Shown one piece after another: positions 1 through 8,485 of a DNA stretch of 64,000 bases (within the stretch, counting starts at the first letter, position 1; the number at the start of each line of letters is the position of its first letter). This DNA comes from Flavobacterium hydrocarbonoxydans (GTDB lineage Bacteria; Bacteroidota; Bacteroidia; Flavobacteriales; Flavobacteriaceae): positions 124,001 to 188,000 of the forward strand of contig NZ_WSTB01000004.1 in assembly GCF_009789235.1 (NCBI RefSeq), written 5' to 3'. Below the pieces are notes generated by a model. It saw only the letters and a program-made list of their open reading frames with translations, had not been told where the DNA came from and made no database searches. Both the position numbers and the translations under genes were made by a program.

Positions 1-32
1 TTTATGTATAAAAAGTTTCATTTTTTTTTCGT

Positions 33-743
33 TTAAATACTTATAAATGATGTTTGAAAATCTTTTTGGGTCTGCAAATCATGATATTCGATAACTCCTT
101 TATTTTTTTCGATAACAGCTTGTGTAATACTTAGTGTTTTTAATAGGTCATTGCGATTGATAATCATGCCGTTTTCGTCATTTTCTACCTCGGTATATCT
201 ATGAAATCGAATCATATCAGTTGGAGCTGGCTTTTTTTTCTTTGTTAAAAAATGGTCAAACCAATAAATTCGCTCTTTTCGAATTGCCTCAGGATATAAA
301 GTAACAGAGGACCAAATATGATTTTTTGCTACATCAAGTGCACGATCCCTTTTTACAATTCCATCCCAAATTAATTCATAGAGCTTTTTGTTTTGATATA
401 AAACCAATGTAAAAGGCTCGATGTTATCCAGATCTATTTCTTTCCAAAAATCCTTTGGCGATTCCTGACTAATCATATCCAGAACAATCAATCCTCTGCT
501 TTTTCGATAAGGCAATTCTACTGTATGTTTTTCTAAACCACCGTTAAGCAGAACCAGAATTGTCCCTACTGTATCTACAACAAACCAGGTTCCTCCGGCT
601 TTTTCATCTTTTGGAAAAATAATGTTCTTTCCGTTTTTACTGTAATTTTTAGGCGGAAGAGCACTTGGTCGAATTGTTGCTTCATCCCGGTTAGAGGTGA
701 TGATAATTTGTTTTTTATTATTTATAAAACTTACTGTGCACAT
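33..743 (-). CDS. NRDE family protein (TANGO2-like)
   Basis: The 236-residue protein begins MCTVSF and carries the family-naming Asn-Arg-Asp-Glu motif at residues 18-21, followed by a GGTW segment near residue 50. This is the N-terminal signature of the NRDE/TANGO2 family, which has an Ntn-hydrolase-like fold; Cys2 would be the N-terminal residue after Met removal. The biochemical role in bacteria is not settled. The start overlaps the 3' end of the DinB-like gene by 13 nt, so it is probably the last gene of the five-gene unit read from about 2680. No signal peptide is seen, so it is probably cytoplasmic. Confidence 0.85.
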   Translation of the reverse strand: MCTVSFINNKKQIIITSNRDEATIRPSALPPKNYSKNGKNIIFPKDEKAGGTWFVVDTVGTILVLLNGGLEKHTVELPYRKSRGLIVLDMISQESPKDFWKEIDLDNIEPFTLVLYQNKKLYELIWDGIVKRDRALDVAKNHIWSSVTLYPEAIRKERIYWFDHFLTKKKKPAPTDMIRFHRYTEVENDENGMIINRNDLLKTLSITQAVIEKNKGVIEYHDLQTQKDFQTSFISI

Positions 744-1219
744 TGTTTTCTATATTCTATGGTAGATCGGGCTACTCCAAAATTCTCATCGATTAACACA
801 TTTTCGCATTGCAAAACAGCCACTTTTATCAAGGCCTGATGATGAATGCAGTGTTCCAGATTATACAATAATTCCCTAAAGTAATTACTCTGAATCCGTA
901 TGGCTAATCCATCAATTATCTGTTCTAAATAAATGGTTTTATTTTCGGCTTTCAAACCTTTTTTTACTTCCAGGATACATTGAGATGCAAAAACAGTATC
1001 AGTCTGAATACGCTTATTGCGTTCTCTATTGTCGTAATTCAGAATACCAAAAGGATAACTTTTTTCCAGACATTGAAACATTTCTAAAATATGTCTGGTA
1101 TGCTCCCCAATGCTGGCGTTACTGAGTGCTTTACACGAATTAGAATATTCTTCATCCGACAATTGAATTAACAAATCCATTAATTCGTCTAAACTGCGAT
1201 GTATCGATTTTACTAACAT
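731..1219 (-). CDS. DinB-like four-helix protein
   Basis: A protein of about 162 residues with the spaced histidines of the DinB/YfiT fold: an EHTRH cluster near residues 39-43 and an EHCIHH cluster about 80 residues later. These would bind a divalent metal. Family members include thiol transferases and damage-inducible proteins, but the substrate cannot be read from sequence. The chosen ATG at 1219 lies one base after the DoxX stop codon, as expected for translational coupling; an upstream ATG at 1240 would instead overlap doxX by 20 nt. It lies within the redox/envelope operon. Confidence 0.75.
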   Translation of the reverse strand: MLVKSIHRSLDELMDLLIQLSDEEYSNSCKALSNASIGEHTRHILEMFQCLEKSYPFGILNYDNRERNKRIQTDTVFASQCILEVKKGLKAENKTIYLEQIIDGLAIRIQSNYFRELLYNLEHCIHHQALIKVAVLQCENVLIDENFGVARSTIEYRKQCAQ

Positions 1220-1220
1220 A

Positions 1221-1607
1221 TTATTTTGTTTTAAAAACATTCGAAATTTTTTCTTTATCCCAATAAAGCAATACTAAACAAGACAACATTACTACAACAG
1301 CCAATCCAAATAAAAAACCGCTATCATTTTGAACCTCAATTCCTAAAACAAATATATGCGATAAAATTGCTCCTGCCATAATTATGATTCCACCAAGTGC
1401 GCCCAACCATGTTTTTTTTGGAATTAGCAATAAAACAGCAACAAGCAATTCGGCAATTCCGGAACCAAATCTTCCGTAAGGTTCAATTCCTAAAGTGGAG
1501 AAAATATAAATACTTTCCGGAGCTCCGCTAAATTTAAAATAAAGCGTTTGCAATAAAATAATGGCTGAAAGCAATCGTAAAGCCCATTGTAATTGTACTT
1601 TTTTCAT
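1221..1607 (-). CDS. DoxX-like integral membrane protein
   Basis: 128 residues with four predicted membrane segments. The first helix contains a LLSAII segment followed by TLYFKFSG, and a GSGIAELLVAVLLL helix follows, a pattern typical of the DoxX/DoxD-like family of small inner-membrane proteins. Several members are linked to redox metabolism, but no specific reaction can be assigned. It sits 8 nt downstream of the YHS-domain gene and touches the DinB-like gene, so it is part of one transcription unit. The charged C-terminus (KEKISNVFKTK) should be cytoplasmic. Confidence 0.75.
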   Translation of the reverse strand: MKKVQLQWALRLLSAIILLQTLYFKFSGAPESIYIFSTLGIEPYGRFGSGIAELLVAVLLLIPKKTWLGALGGIIIMAGAILSHIFVLGIEVQNDSGFLFGLAVVVMLSCLVLLYWDKEKISNVFKTK

Positions 1608-1615
1608 CTTTAAAT

Positions 1616-2074
1616 TTAATTATAGATTTTTTTCCAATTACTGTCGGCTTTCGATTTTAGGCCTGCCTCATTTTTGTTCCAGCTTTTCAGCGTATTATTG
1701 AAATAAGCATTGTAAAACAAATACAATTTTCCATCAATGATTTTGAAAGTTTCCGGATTGATTTCTACTTTTTCGCCAGAACTTCCTAAAGCATAAGCGC
1801 ACCAGCCGCCGTATTGAGGCTCATATTTTGATGGATTTTTGAGGAATTCTGCTTTATTGGTATCTGAAGAAAAATTATAAATCACGCCCTGATGCGAGGC
1901 AGAAATTTCTTTTTTGCCTTTTATTGATTTTCCCTGTTTAAAGTAAGCCACAGGATCGTAACCCTGAATAGCCACTTTGTTTTCTAAATTATACTGACTA
2001 ATACGTTTAGCATCGGTTTGGGAAAATCCAGCAAACGAAACGGATAACAGCAGCAATAATACTATCTTTTTCAT
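1616..2074 (-). CDS. Secreted YHS-domain protein
   Basis: 152 residues with an N-terminal signal peptide (MKKIVLLLLLSVSFAGFSQ). The body has the YHS-like pattern: GYDPVAYF near residue 40, a mid-domain with PSKYEPQYGGWCAYAL, and an NPETFKIIDGKLYLFYN strand. YHS domains are small, often metal- or cofactor-associated folds found in metal transporters and oxygenases. A periplasmic role next to a thioredoxin-fold protein is suggested by context only. It begins 6 nt downstream of the peroxiredoxin-like gene. Confidence 0.82.
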   Translation of the reverse strand: MKKIVLLLLLSVSFAGFSQTDAKRISQYNLENKVAIQGYDPVAYFKQGKSIKGKKEISASHQGVIYNFSSDTNKAEFLKNPSKYEPQYGGWCAYALGSSGEKVEINPETFKIIDGKLYLFYNAYFNNTLKSWNKNEAGLKSKADSNWKKIYN

Positions 2075-2080
2075 TATTTG

Positions 2081-2677
2081 TTATTTTAAAGTTTTTAAAA
2101 CTGCAATCAATAAATCGTTTGTAATTCTGTGCTTGAAATCCGGTGTTATGAATTCAAATTCGATTTCACTTTCCTTATTCAAAACAAAAACCGAAGGAAC
2201 AGGTAAAAAAGTTTTATTCTCTCCTTTAGAATGTACGTTAATTATTGGTTTATAGTTTTCCGGAGCTTCAAAAACAATTCCGAAAGCTTTTGCCAGTTCC
2301 CCTTTACTATCCGATAATAAGGTATATTTTACTTTATCTTTTTCTTCGGTAATTTTTAGATTTTCAGGACTATCCGGGCTAATGGCAATAATTTGATAAC
2401 CTAAATCCAGAATTTGCTGTTCGGCTTCAGCCAAAGCTGCTAAATGCTGATTACAATACGGGCACCAGCCGCCACGGTAAAAAACCAAAACTGTTTTCTT
2501 CTTTTTTATTTCATCTACAATTTTTACATCTGAATTGTCAGATGATTTTAATACGGTATTTGGAACTTTTTCTCCTATTAATAAAGGAGCAATATCGGTT
2601 GCAGATTGGGGTAGTATGCTTTGCGCATTTGCAATCGAGGTTATTGTTACTAAAACAATACAAATTAATTTTTTCAT
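2081..2677 (-). CDS. AhpC/TSA-type thioredoxin-fold protein, exported
   Basis: 198 residues with a signal peptide ending near ANAQ. A thioredoxin fold follows, with a GGWCPYC active site in which C72 and C75 form a CXXC pair, followed by the ISPDSPENL segment typical of the AhpC/TSA and Bcp families. It probably acts as a periplasmic thiol peroxidase or disulfide reductase. It is the first gene of the 743-2677 unit, with a TAGTTTTG -7-like box just upstream at 2699-2706. The neighbouring Crp/Fnr regulator is an obvious candidate controller, but that is inference. Confidence 0.85.
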   Translation of the reverse strand: MKKLICIVLVTITSIANAQSILPQSATDIAPLLIGEKVPNTVLKSSDNSDVKIVDEIKKKKTVLVFYRGGWCPYCNQHLAALAEAEQQILDLGYQIIAISPDSPENLKITEEKDKVKYTLLSDSKGELAKAFGIVFEAPENYKPIINVHSKGENKTFLPVPSVFVLNKESEIEFEFITPDFKHRITNDLLIAVLKTLK

Positions 2678-2698
2678 AGTTTTATATTTTTAACAATA

Positions 2699-2706
2699 CA
2701 AAACTA
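2699..2706 (-). promoter_or_regulatory. -7 element upstream of the peroxiredoxin-like gene
   Basis: On the minus strand this reads TAGTTTTG, matching the Bacteroidota -7 consensus TAnnTTTG, 22 bases upstream of the ATG. No TTTG -33 box lies at the usual 19-20 bp distance, so an activator such as the adjacent Crp-like protein may be needed. The last point is inference. Confidence 0.45.
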
Positions 2707-2758
2707 CTTTAGGATCAAAAAACTAAATGTCGGCTAATTTACACTTCAGCCTAAATAA

Positions 2759-3436
2759 TCATAATTGGGTAATATCCTGAATTAGAATTTCTTTTCGGTT
2801 GTAAATCAAAACCTGATTGTCTTCCAGTTCGTTTAGCAATTGTGTGGCGGTTTGTCTGGAAGTACAGATAATCTGAGCGATATCGTTTTGGGTTAAATAA
2901 TTTTCAATCCTAACCGAATTGCCCTCACGTACCCCTTCATTTTCGGCCCAGTCTTTTAAAAACTGACTCAGTCTTGTTTTGGCATCTTTAGAAATTAAAT
3001 TAGCATAGCTGTTTTTAATTCTTTTCATTTTCAGTCCCACAAATTTGGTATAAGAAATTGCCAAAGTTGGATTTTTAAGCAATAAATCTTCAAAATCCGA
3101 CATTAGAAAACTACAGATAGACACATCATCGGATAGTACTTTTGCGTATTCTTCAACTTTGTCATCGGTTTCCAGAGTCAGTTCGCCAAACAAATCGCCT
3201 TTCTGGATAATGTCTTTTATGGTTTCGTTGCCGTCTTCATCTACCGCAACAATTTTAATATTTCCTTTTTTGAGTAAAAAAATACGGGGCACATCTGATG
3301 ACGAAAAGTAAATGATTTCTCCTTTTGTAGCTGTTTTAAAACCTGTAATTATGCATAATTGTTTGATTTGCGAATAGCTCAATACTCTAAACAATTTATG
3401 ATCTCTTAAATACCAATATTTTAAATCTTCATACAT
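2759..3436 (-). CDS. Crp/Fnr family transcriptional regulator
   Basis: 225 residues. An N-terminal cyclic-nucleotide-binding-type beta-roll spans about residues 20-130 and includes ETIKDIIQKGDLFGELTL. A long dimerisation helix follows, then a C-terminal winged helix with the recognition segment LTQNDIAQIICTSRQTATQLLNEL near residues 180-205. There is no N-terminal cysteine cluster, so an Fnr-type iron-sulfur sensor is unlikely; the ligand is unknown. It lies on the same strand and 81 bp upstream of the redox/envelope operon. Confidence 0.9.
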   Translation of the reverse strand: MYEDLKYWYLRDHKLFRVLSYSQIKQLCIITGFKTATKGEIIYFSSSDVPRIFLLKKGNIKIVAVDEDGNETIKDIIQKGDLFGELTLETDDKVEEYAKVLSDDVSICSFLMSDFEDLLLKNPTLAISYTKFVGLKMKRIKNSYANLISKDAKTRLSQFLKDWAENEGVREGNSVRIENYLTQNDIAQIICTSRQTATQLLNELEDNQVLIYNRKEILIQDITQL

Positions 3437-3478
3437 AAAAAAACCTTTTTGTAAAAGTAACTATTTTAACCCAAAAAC

Positions 3479-3513
3479 AAAACCCTTTCAAGCCGTTAGC
3501 CAGAAAGGGTTTT
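3479..3513 (-). terminator. Intrinsic terminator of the acyl-CoA dehydrogenase gene
   Basis: Arms AAAACCCTTTC (3479-3489) and GAAAGGGTTTT (3503-3513) form an 11-bp stem. Read on the minus strand, the right-hand side continues into T-rich sequence, placing a terminator just past the dehydrogenase stop and before the Crp-type gene. Confidence 0.75.
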
Positions 3514-3541
3514 ATCTATTTTTTATATGTTTTAAGGAACA

Positions 3542-4684
3542 TTATCCTGCAATAACCGATCTCGAAATTACGATTTTTTGAATTTCTGAAGTTCCTTCGT
3601 AAATCTGGGTAATTTTGGCATCACGCATAAAACGTTCTACGTGATATTCTTTTACATACCCATTTCCTCCGTGTATCTGAACAGCCTCAACAGCAGTATC
3701 CATGGCCACTTGCGAAGCAAATAATTTTGCCATTGCGCCACTTACATCATAATTATTGTGCTGGTCTTTGTCCCAGGCAGCCTTCATGCAAAGATGACGT
3801 GCGGCCTCGATATTTACCGCCATATCAGCTAATTTAAAAGCAATAGCCTGATGATTACAAATTTCAGTTCCGAAGGCTTTACGTTCTTTTGAATATTTAA
3901 GAGCCAATTCGTAAGCACCGGAAGCAATTCCTAAAGCCTGAGAAGCAATACCAATACGGCCGCCGGCAAGTGTTTTCATGGCAAATTTAAATCCGAAACC
4001 GTCTTCTCCGATTCTGTTTTCTTTAGGAACTTTTACATCACTAAACATTAAAGAGTGCGTATCAGAACCGCGAATACCCATTTTTTGTTCTTTTGGCCCA
4101 ATAGAAAAACCAGGCATATCTTTGGTCATAATCAACGCATTGATTCCTTTGTGTTTTTTTTCAGCATGGGTTTGCGCAATTACCAAATATACAGATGCTG
4201 TGTTACCATTCGTAATCCAGTTTTTTGTACCGTTTACCAAATAGTGGTCGCCCATGTCAATCGCTGTTGTTTTTTGCGAGGTGGCATCGCTTCCTGCTTC
4301 TGGTTCACTTAAACAAAAAGCACCGTGAATTTCACCCGAAGCCAGACCCGGTAAATATTTTTGTTTTTGTTCTTCAGTTCCAAATTCCTGTAATCCCCAG
4401 CATACTAAAGAGTTGTTTACCGACATTACTACAGAAGCTGAAGCATCGACTTTAGAAATTTCTTCCATAGCGATAACATAAGAAATCGTATCTAAACCGC
4501 TTCCTCCATATTTTGGATCAACCATCATTCCCATGAAACCCAATTGTCCCATTTTTTTTATTTGTTCCGCAGGGAAAATTTGCTTTTCATCGCGTTCTAT
4601 CACACCTTCCAATAATTCGTTTTGAGCAAAATCTCTTGCTGCCTGCTGAATCATTAAATGTTCTTCGGTTAGATTAAAATTCAT
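3542..4684 (-). CDS. Acyl-CoA dehydrogenase
   Basis: 380 residues, the normal length for a flavin-dependent acyl-CoA dehydrogenase acting in fatty-acid or branched-chain amino-acid degradation. Recognisable are the FCLSEPEAGSDA flavin-binding segment, KNWITNG, the QALGIA helix and the C-terminal IYEGTSEIQ, whose first Glu is the usual catalytic base. The start at 4684 (MNFNLTEEH) is preferred over an in-frame ATG ten codons upstream because it matches the family N-terminus. The gene is monocistronic, with its own terminator. Chain-length specificity cannot be told from the sequence. Confidence 0.92.
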   Translation of the reverse strand: MNFNLTEEHLMIQQAARDFAQNELLEGVIERDEKQIFPAEQIKKMGQLGFMGMMVDPKYGGSGLDTISYVIAMEEISKVDASASVVMSVNNSLVCWGLQEFGTEEQKQKYLPGLASGEIHGAFCLSEPEAGSDATSQKTTAIDMGDHYLVNGTKNWITNGNTASVYLVIAQTHAEKKHKGINALIMTKDMPGFSIGPKEQKMGIRGSDTHSLMFSDVKVPKENRIGEDGFGFKFAMKTLAGGRIGIASQALGIASGAYELALKYSKERKAFGTEICNHQAIAFKLADMAVNIEAARHLCMKAAWDKDQHNNYDVSGAMAKLFASQVAMDTAVEAVQIHGGNGYVKEYHVERFMRDAKITQIYEGTSEIQKIVISRSVIAG

Positions 4685-5165
4685 AGTCTTTAACTTTTTT
4701 ATTGTTTTTTGCACCCAAATTCTAAAAATATTGGGATTTGGTTTTGTTTAATAATATGGAATAAGCTCTTTTTTACTAAAAAAAGGCTCCCAAAGATAAT
4801 TTTTAAAACCCAAATTAACAATGCGTGCATACAATTTTAATAGATCAGCAACAAATACTATAACGTTTTCGTGAAAATATTGATTTTTGAACCACTTCGC
4901 ATCAAATTGACAAACATTTGCTTAAAATTTAAGAATAAAAATGTAGAATAAAATGGATAATTTGAAATGATTTGGACTATTTTCAGTTCAAAAAAGCGAG
5001 CGCAACCTTAAAGTACGTAATTCTACGTAAAACAACTCTTACTAATTTGATTTTGAAATCAATACGTTTTTTTAATTTCAAAATCAGATGCAAAAAACCT
5101 AACAATTATCGTCTTAAAATTTAGAAATTAAACTATTTTTGCCAAAAAAAACAAATACCACTAAA
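4685..5165. other. Gene-free divergent region with inverted repeats
   Basis: About 480 bases between divergent genes with no convincing ORF. It contains two TACGTA palindromes four bases apart (5014-5019 and 5024-5029) and a perfect 11-bp inverted repeat, GATTTTGAAAT (5049-5059) with ATTTCAAAATC (5075-5085). These lie 50-120 bp upstream of the predicted -7 box of the rightward gene. Confidence 0.5.
5134..5141 (+). promoter_or_regulatory. -7 element of the chalcone-isomerase-like gene
   Basis: TATTTTTG matches TAnnTTTG. It overlaps a possible upstream TTG start at 5139, which argues that translation starts at the ATG at 5166 instead. No good -33 TTTG box is seen. Confidence 0.5.
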
Positions 5166-5753
5166 ATGAAAAAAATTCTATTATTACTTACGTTAATCCT
5201 AAGCGTACAATTTTCGACAGTTAACGCTCAAAAGAGTTTAGAAATAAATGGTGTTAAAGTTCCAAGAACTTTAGATTTTAAAGGAAAAAGTTTGACTTTA
5301 AATGGTGTAGGACAACGTTCTAAAATGTTTACTGAATTATATGTACAGGCATTATACCTTTCTGTACTTACACAAGACGCAAAACTTATCATGGAAAGTG
5401 ATATCGAAATGGCTATCAGAATTCAGGTTACCTCTTCATTAGTTACCTCAAAAAAATTATCTAAAGCATTAGAAAAAGGAATGGAGCGTTCTGTTGGAGA
5501 ACAAGTCATGCTAAAATTAGCCAAAGAAGTTGCCGAACTGGAAACTCTTTTAAGCAAAGAAGCTACAAAATCAGGAGACTGTTTCAACCTTATTTACAAT
5601 CCTTTTGATCATTCTTTATGGATTTATAAAAATGATAATTACGAAGGAAAAATTGAAGGTTTTGAATTTAAAAAAGCATTTTTTGGAATCTGGCTTTCTG
5701 AAAATCCGGTAGATAAAGATTTAAAACAAGAACTTTTAGGAAAATACGAGTAA
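5166..5753 (+). CDS. Exported chalcone-isomerase-like protein
   Basis: 195 residues with a cleavable signal peptide (LLLLTLILSVQFSTVNAQ). The mature part matches the chalcone-isomerase-like fold: INGVKVPRTLDFKGKSLTLNGVGQRSK, a FTELYVQALYL strand, and a C-terminal GFEFKKAFFGIWLSENPVDKDLK segment. Bacterial members are not flavonoid enzymes and are thought to bind lipids or fatty acids; here export to the periplasm is predicted. The start at 5166 is supported by the signal peptide and by the promoter box that precedes it. Confidence 0.82.
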   Translation: MKKILLLLTLILSVQFSTVNAQKSLEINGVKVPRTLDFKGKSLTLNGVGQRSKMFTELYVQALYLSVLTQDAKLIMESDIEMAIRIQVTSSLVTSKKLSKALEKGMERSVGEQVMLKLAKEVAELETLLSKEATKSGDCFNLIYNPFDHSLWIYKNDNYEGKIEGFEFKKAFFGIWLSENPVDKDLKQELLGKYE

Positions 5754-5811
5754 TTAGACTTATCCTCAAATTTTTTCTATATCAATAAAGTATTCGCATT
5801 AATCTAATGTA

Positions 5812-5819
5812 TATATTTG
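5812..5819 (+). promoter_or_regulatory. -7 element of the amino-acid dehydrogenase gene
   Basis: TATATTTG matches TAnnTTTG, 25 bases upstream of the ATG at 5845. The -33 box is weak or absent. Confidence 0.5.
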
Positions 5820-5844
5820 CTGAAAATAAACATATCTCAACAAA

Positions 5845-7071
5845 ATGAAAGATTTATTACAGCAATTTGAAAATAAAGCACCTGAAATTGTTTTTAACTG
5901 GAAAGATTCTGAAACAGAAGCTGAAGGATGGACGGTGATTAACTCCCTTCGTGGAGGAGCCGCTGGTGGAGGTACCAGAATGAGAAAAGGCTTAGATATG
6001 AACGAAGTTCTATCCTTAGCCAAAACAATGGAAGTGAAATTTTCGGTTTCTGGCCCAGCCATTGGTGGTGCAAAATCTGGAATTAATTTTGACCCGAACG
6101 ATCCTCGTAAAAAAGGTGTTTTGCAACGTTGGTACAAAGCCGTTTCACCTTTACTGAAAAGTTATTACGGAACTGGTGGAGATTTGAATGTAGATGAAAT
6201 TCACGAAGTAATCCCGATGACGGAAGAATGTGGCGTATGGCATCCCCAGGAAGGTGTTTTTAACGGACACTTCAAACCAACTGAGGCTGATAAAATTAAT
6301 AGAATAGGACAATTACGTCAGGGTGTAATTAAGGTTATTGAAAACCCAAAATTCTCACCAGATGTAACCCGTAAATATACCGTTGCCGATATGATTACCG
6401 GTTTTGGAGTTGCCGAAGCGGTTCGCCATTTTTATGCAACTTATGGTGGTGACATCAAAGGCAAAAAAGCAATCGTACAGGGTTTTGGTAACGTAGGTTC
6501 GGCTGCTGCTTTTTATCTGGCAGAAATGGGCGCTAAAGTTATCGGAATTATTGACCGCGATGGTGGATTAATTAAGGAAGATGGTTTTTCTTTTGAAGAA
6601 ATCAGAACGTTGTTTTTAAACAAAGACGGTAACAAATTAGTTGCCGATAATATGATTCCGTTTGAGGAAATCAACGCTAAAATCTGGACGATTGGTGCTG
6701 AAATTTTCACACCATGTGCTGCTTCAAGACTAGTACAGCAAACCCAAATTGATAGTTTGATTGCCAACGGACTGGAAGTTATTTCCTGTGGAGCGAATGT
6801 TCCTTTTGCCGACAAAGAAATTTTCTTTGGTTCGATTATGGAAGAAGTAGATCATAAAGTAAGTTTGATTCCTGACTTTATTTCAAACTGCGGAATGGCA
6901 AGAGTTTTTGCTTATTTCATGGAGAAAAAAGTGCAAATGACGGACGAGGCAATCTTTAATGATACTTCAGAAATTATAAAAAATGCGATTGTAAAAGCAC
7001 ATGCTTTGAATCCATCCAAAACAAATATCAGCGCAACAGCTTTTGAAATTGCACTGAAACAATTAGTATAA
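5845..7071 (+). CDS. Glu/Leu/Phe/Val dehydrogenase family protein
   Basis: 408 residues of the amino-acid dehydrogenase superfamily. The N-terminal dimerisation/catalytic domain shows SLRGGAAGGGTRM and GPAIGGAKSGINFDP, the latter carrying the catalytic Lys region. The C-terminal Rossmann domain has VQGFGNVGSAAAFYLAEMGAKVIGIIDRDG (residues about 210-240). These enzymes deaminate L-amino acids oxidatively to 2-oxo acids with NAD(P). The substrate could be glutamate or a branched-chain amino acid and is not decided here. It is monocistronic, with a strong terminator 23 bp downstream. Confidence 0.88.
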   Translation: MKDLLQQFENKAPEIVFNWKDSETEAEGWTVINSLRGGAAGGGTRMRKGLDMNEVLSLAKTMEVKFSVSGPAIGGAKSGINFDPNDPRKKGVLQRWYKAVSPLLKSYYGTGGDLNVDEIHEVIPMTEECGVWHPQEGVFNGHFKPTEADKINRIGQLRQGVIKVIENPKFSPDVTRKYTVADMITGFGVAEAVRHFYATYGGDIKGKKAIVQGFGNVGSAAAFYLAEMGAKVIGIIDRDGGLIKEDGFSFEEIRTLFLNKDGNKLVADNMIPFEEINAKIWTIGAEIFTPCAASRLVQQTQIDSLIANGLEVISCGANVPFADKEIFFGSIMEEVDHKVSLIPDFISNCGMARVFAYFMEKKVQMTDEAIFNDTSEIIKNAIVKAHALNPSKTNISATAFEIALKQLV

Positions 7072-7093
7072 TCCCTTTTTCCCCCTTGAATAT

Positions 7094-7132
7094 AAAACGA
7101 ATCAAATACTATATTTGGTTCGTTTTTTTTTT
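7094..7132 (+). terminator. Terminator of the amino-acid dehydrogenase gene
   Basis: Arms AAAACGAATCAAAT (7094-7107) and ATTTGGTTCGTTTT (7113-7126) give a 14-bp stem with one G-U pair, a short loop and a T run to about 7132. Confidence 0.85.
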
Positions 7133-7149
7133 GATGTTATTGGCAAAAG

Positions 7150-7450
7150 AATTTCACGCAGATTTAAAACAGATAAAAGCAGATCTGGCAGATTTTTTCT
7201 AATTAATTATATCTAAATATGGAAAGAGACAAACCATTATTGACAAAAGTTAATAGTTTAAATTTAGCAAACTGAAAACCTGCGAAGTTATAGTTAGTGT
7301 TCATTAACCACAAATTACACTAATTTGCACAAATTAATTTACGAGAATTTGTGGTTGTTTTTTTTAGAAGCTGAAATCGAAATGCAGTTTTTAATATTTC
7401 AGAGATCAATAAAATCTGCTCCAATCTGCGGAATCTGCGTGCAAAAAAAC
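7150..7450. repeat. Nested imperfect inverted-repeat block
   Basis: The outer arms are CACGCAGATTTAAAACAGAT plus following AAAGCAGATC (from about 7154) and the inverted counterpart AAATCTGCTCCAATCTGCGG plus following AATCTGCGTG (to about 7441). They share the CACGCAGATT and AGCAGAT words. The inner arms AACCACAAATT (7306-7316) and AATTTGTGGTT (7346-7356) are perfect and are followed by a T run, so they could also terminate transcription. No ORF is present. Confidence 0.55.
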
Positions 7451-7546
7451 GCAGTCTATAAAATCTTTCTCAACCTTTGATTCTAAACAATTTTTAGTAC
7501 TTTTAAACGTTTTTATTAAATACTATTACAAAAATTCAGAATCACA

Positions 7547-8452
7547 ATGACTTCAACCGATTCTTCAGACAAAAAGAAATCCTTATTAATCACCACAGCA
7601 ATTTATGCTTTAGTATTACTGCTGTTGTTTTTTATACGATTTTGGCCTCCTTATAATCCGGAAAACAACGTTGCCCTTGCAGAAGGCGGTGGCGGTGGCG
7701 GCGTAACGGTAAATTTTGGAGATAGTGATTTAGGTTCTGGGGACAATTATAAAAGCGAGGTTTTGGATGTAAAAAACGAAGCCAGACAAACTCCCGCAAA
7801 AGCAACACCAGACGAGGCTATTATTACTCAGGAAAACACCGCAGATGATGTGAATGACGTAGTAATTCCGGTAAAAGAAAAATCTAAAAAAAATACACCT
7901 GTTGTAAAACCGGAAGCAAAACCGGTACCTCAAAAACCAAAAGTTTCGAATTCTACCAATGATGCTTTATCGAGTATTTTAAAAGGTTCTAACAAAGGAG
8001 GTGACGGCGATGATAAAACGGCAGGAAACAAAGGAAAAGCTAACGGAAGCTTAGGCTCTAATGGTTATTACGGAACGGGTGGTTCCGGAGGTGGAACTGG
8101 CGGCGGAAACGGTACCGGGAATGGTATTGGTACCGGAAGCGGTTACGGAGCCGGAAGCGGCGGCGGTTCTGGTGGAGGCTCAGGGTATTCGTTAAACGGC
8201 CGAAAAGCATTGTCTAAACCAAAACCAAATAGTGAATGCAGCAATGAAACAGGTACAGTAGTTGTGCAAATTACCGTTGATAAAAACGGCAATACTATTA
8301 GTGCTGTTTCTGGAGTAAAAGGAACTACAATTACTGCTAAATGTTTAAGAGAACAGGCTAAAATGGCCGCTATGAATACTAAATGGGATGCAGACAGCAA
8401 TGCTCCAACCAAACAAACTGGAACTATTACTTATAATTTTAGTTTGAATTAA
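7547..8452 (+). CDS. TonB-like energy transducer with Gly-rich linker
   Basis: 301 residues. One N-terminal membrane anchor (LLITTAIYALVLLLLFFIRF, about 12-31) is followed by GGGGGG and an acidic stretch, a Lys/Pro-rich section (VVKPEAKPVPQKPK) and a long Gly/Ser-rich spacer (about 165-225). The C-terminal domain has VVVQITVDKNGNTISAVSG, resembling TonB C-terminal strands. It probably couples inner-membrane energy to outer-membrane receptors. ExbB and ExbD are not adjacent, so it must rely on partners elsewhere, or serve a related envelope-spanning role. Confidence 0.72.
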   Translation: MTSTDSSDKKKSLLITTAIYALVLLLLFFIRFWPPYNPENNVALAEGGGGGGVTVNFGDSDLGSGDNYKSEVLDVKNEARQTPAKATPDEAIITQENTADDVNDVVIPVKEKSKKNTPVVKPEAKPVPQKPKVSNSTNDALSSILKGSNKGGDGDDKTAGNKGKANGSLGSNGYYGTGGSGGGTGGGNGTGNGIGTGSGYGAGSGGGSGGGSGYSLNGRKALSKPKPNSECSNETGTVVVQITVDKNGNTISAVSGVKGTTITAKCLREQAKMAAMNTKWDADSNAPTKQTGTITYNFSLN

Positions 8453-8485
8453 AACAAACACAGCGTACACAGATTTACACAAATA

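Noticed and set aside
8065-8220. Possible CRISPR or tandem DNA repeat
   Set aside because: The repetition is GGx-type codons encoding the Gly/Ser linker of the TonB-like protein.
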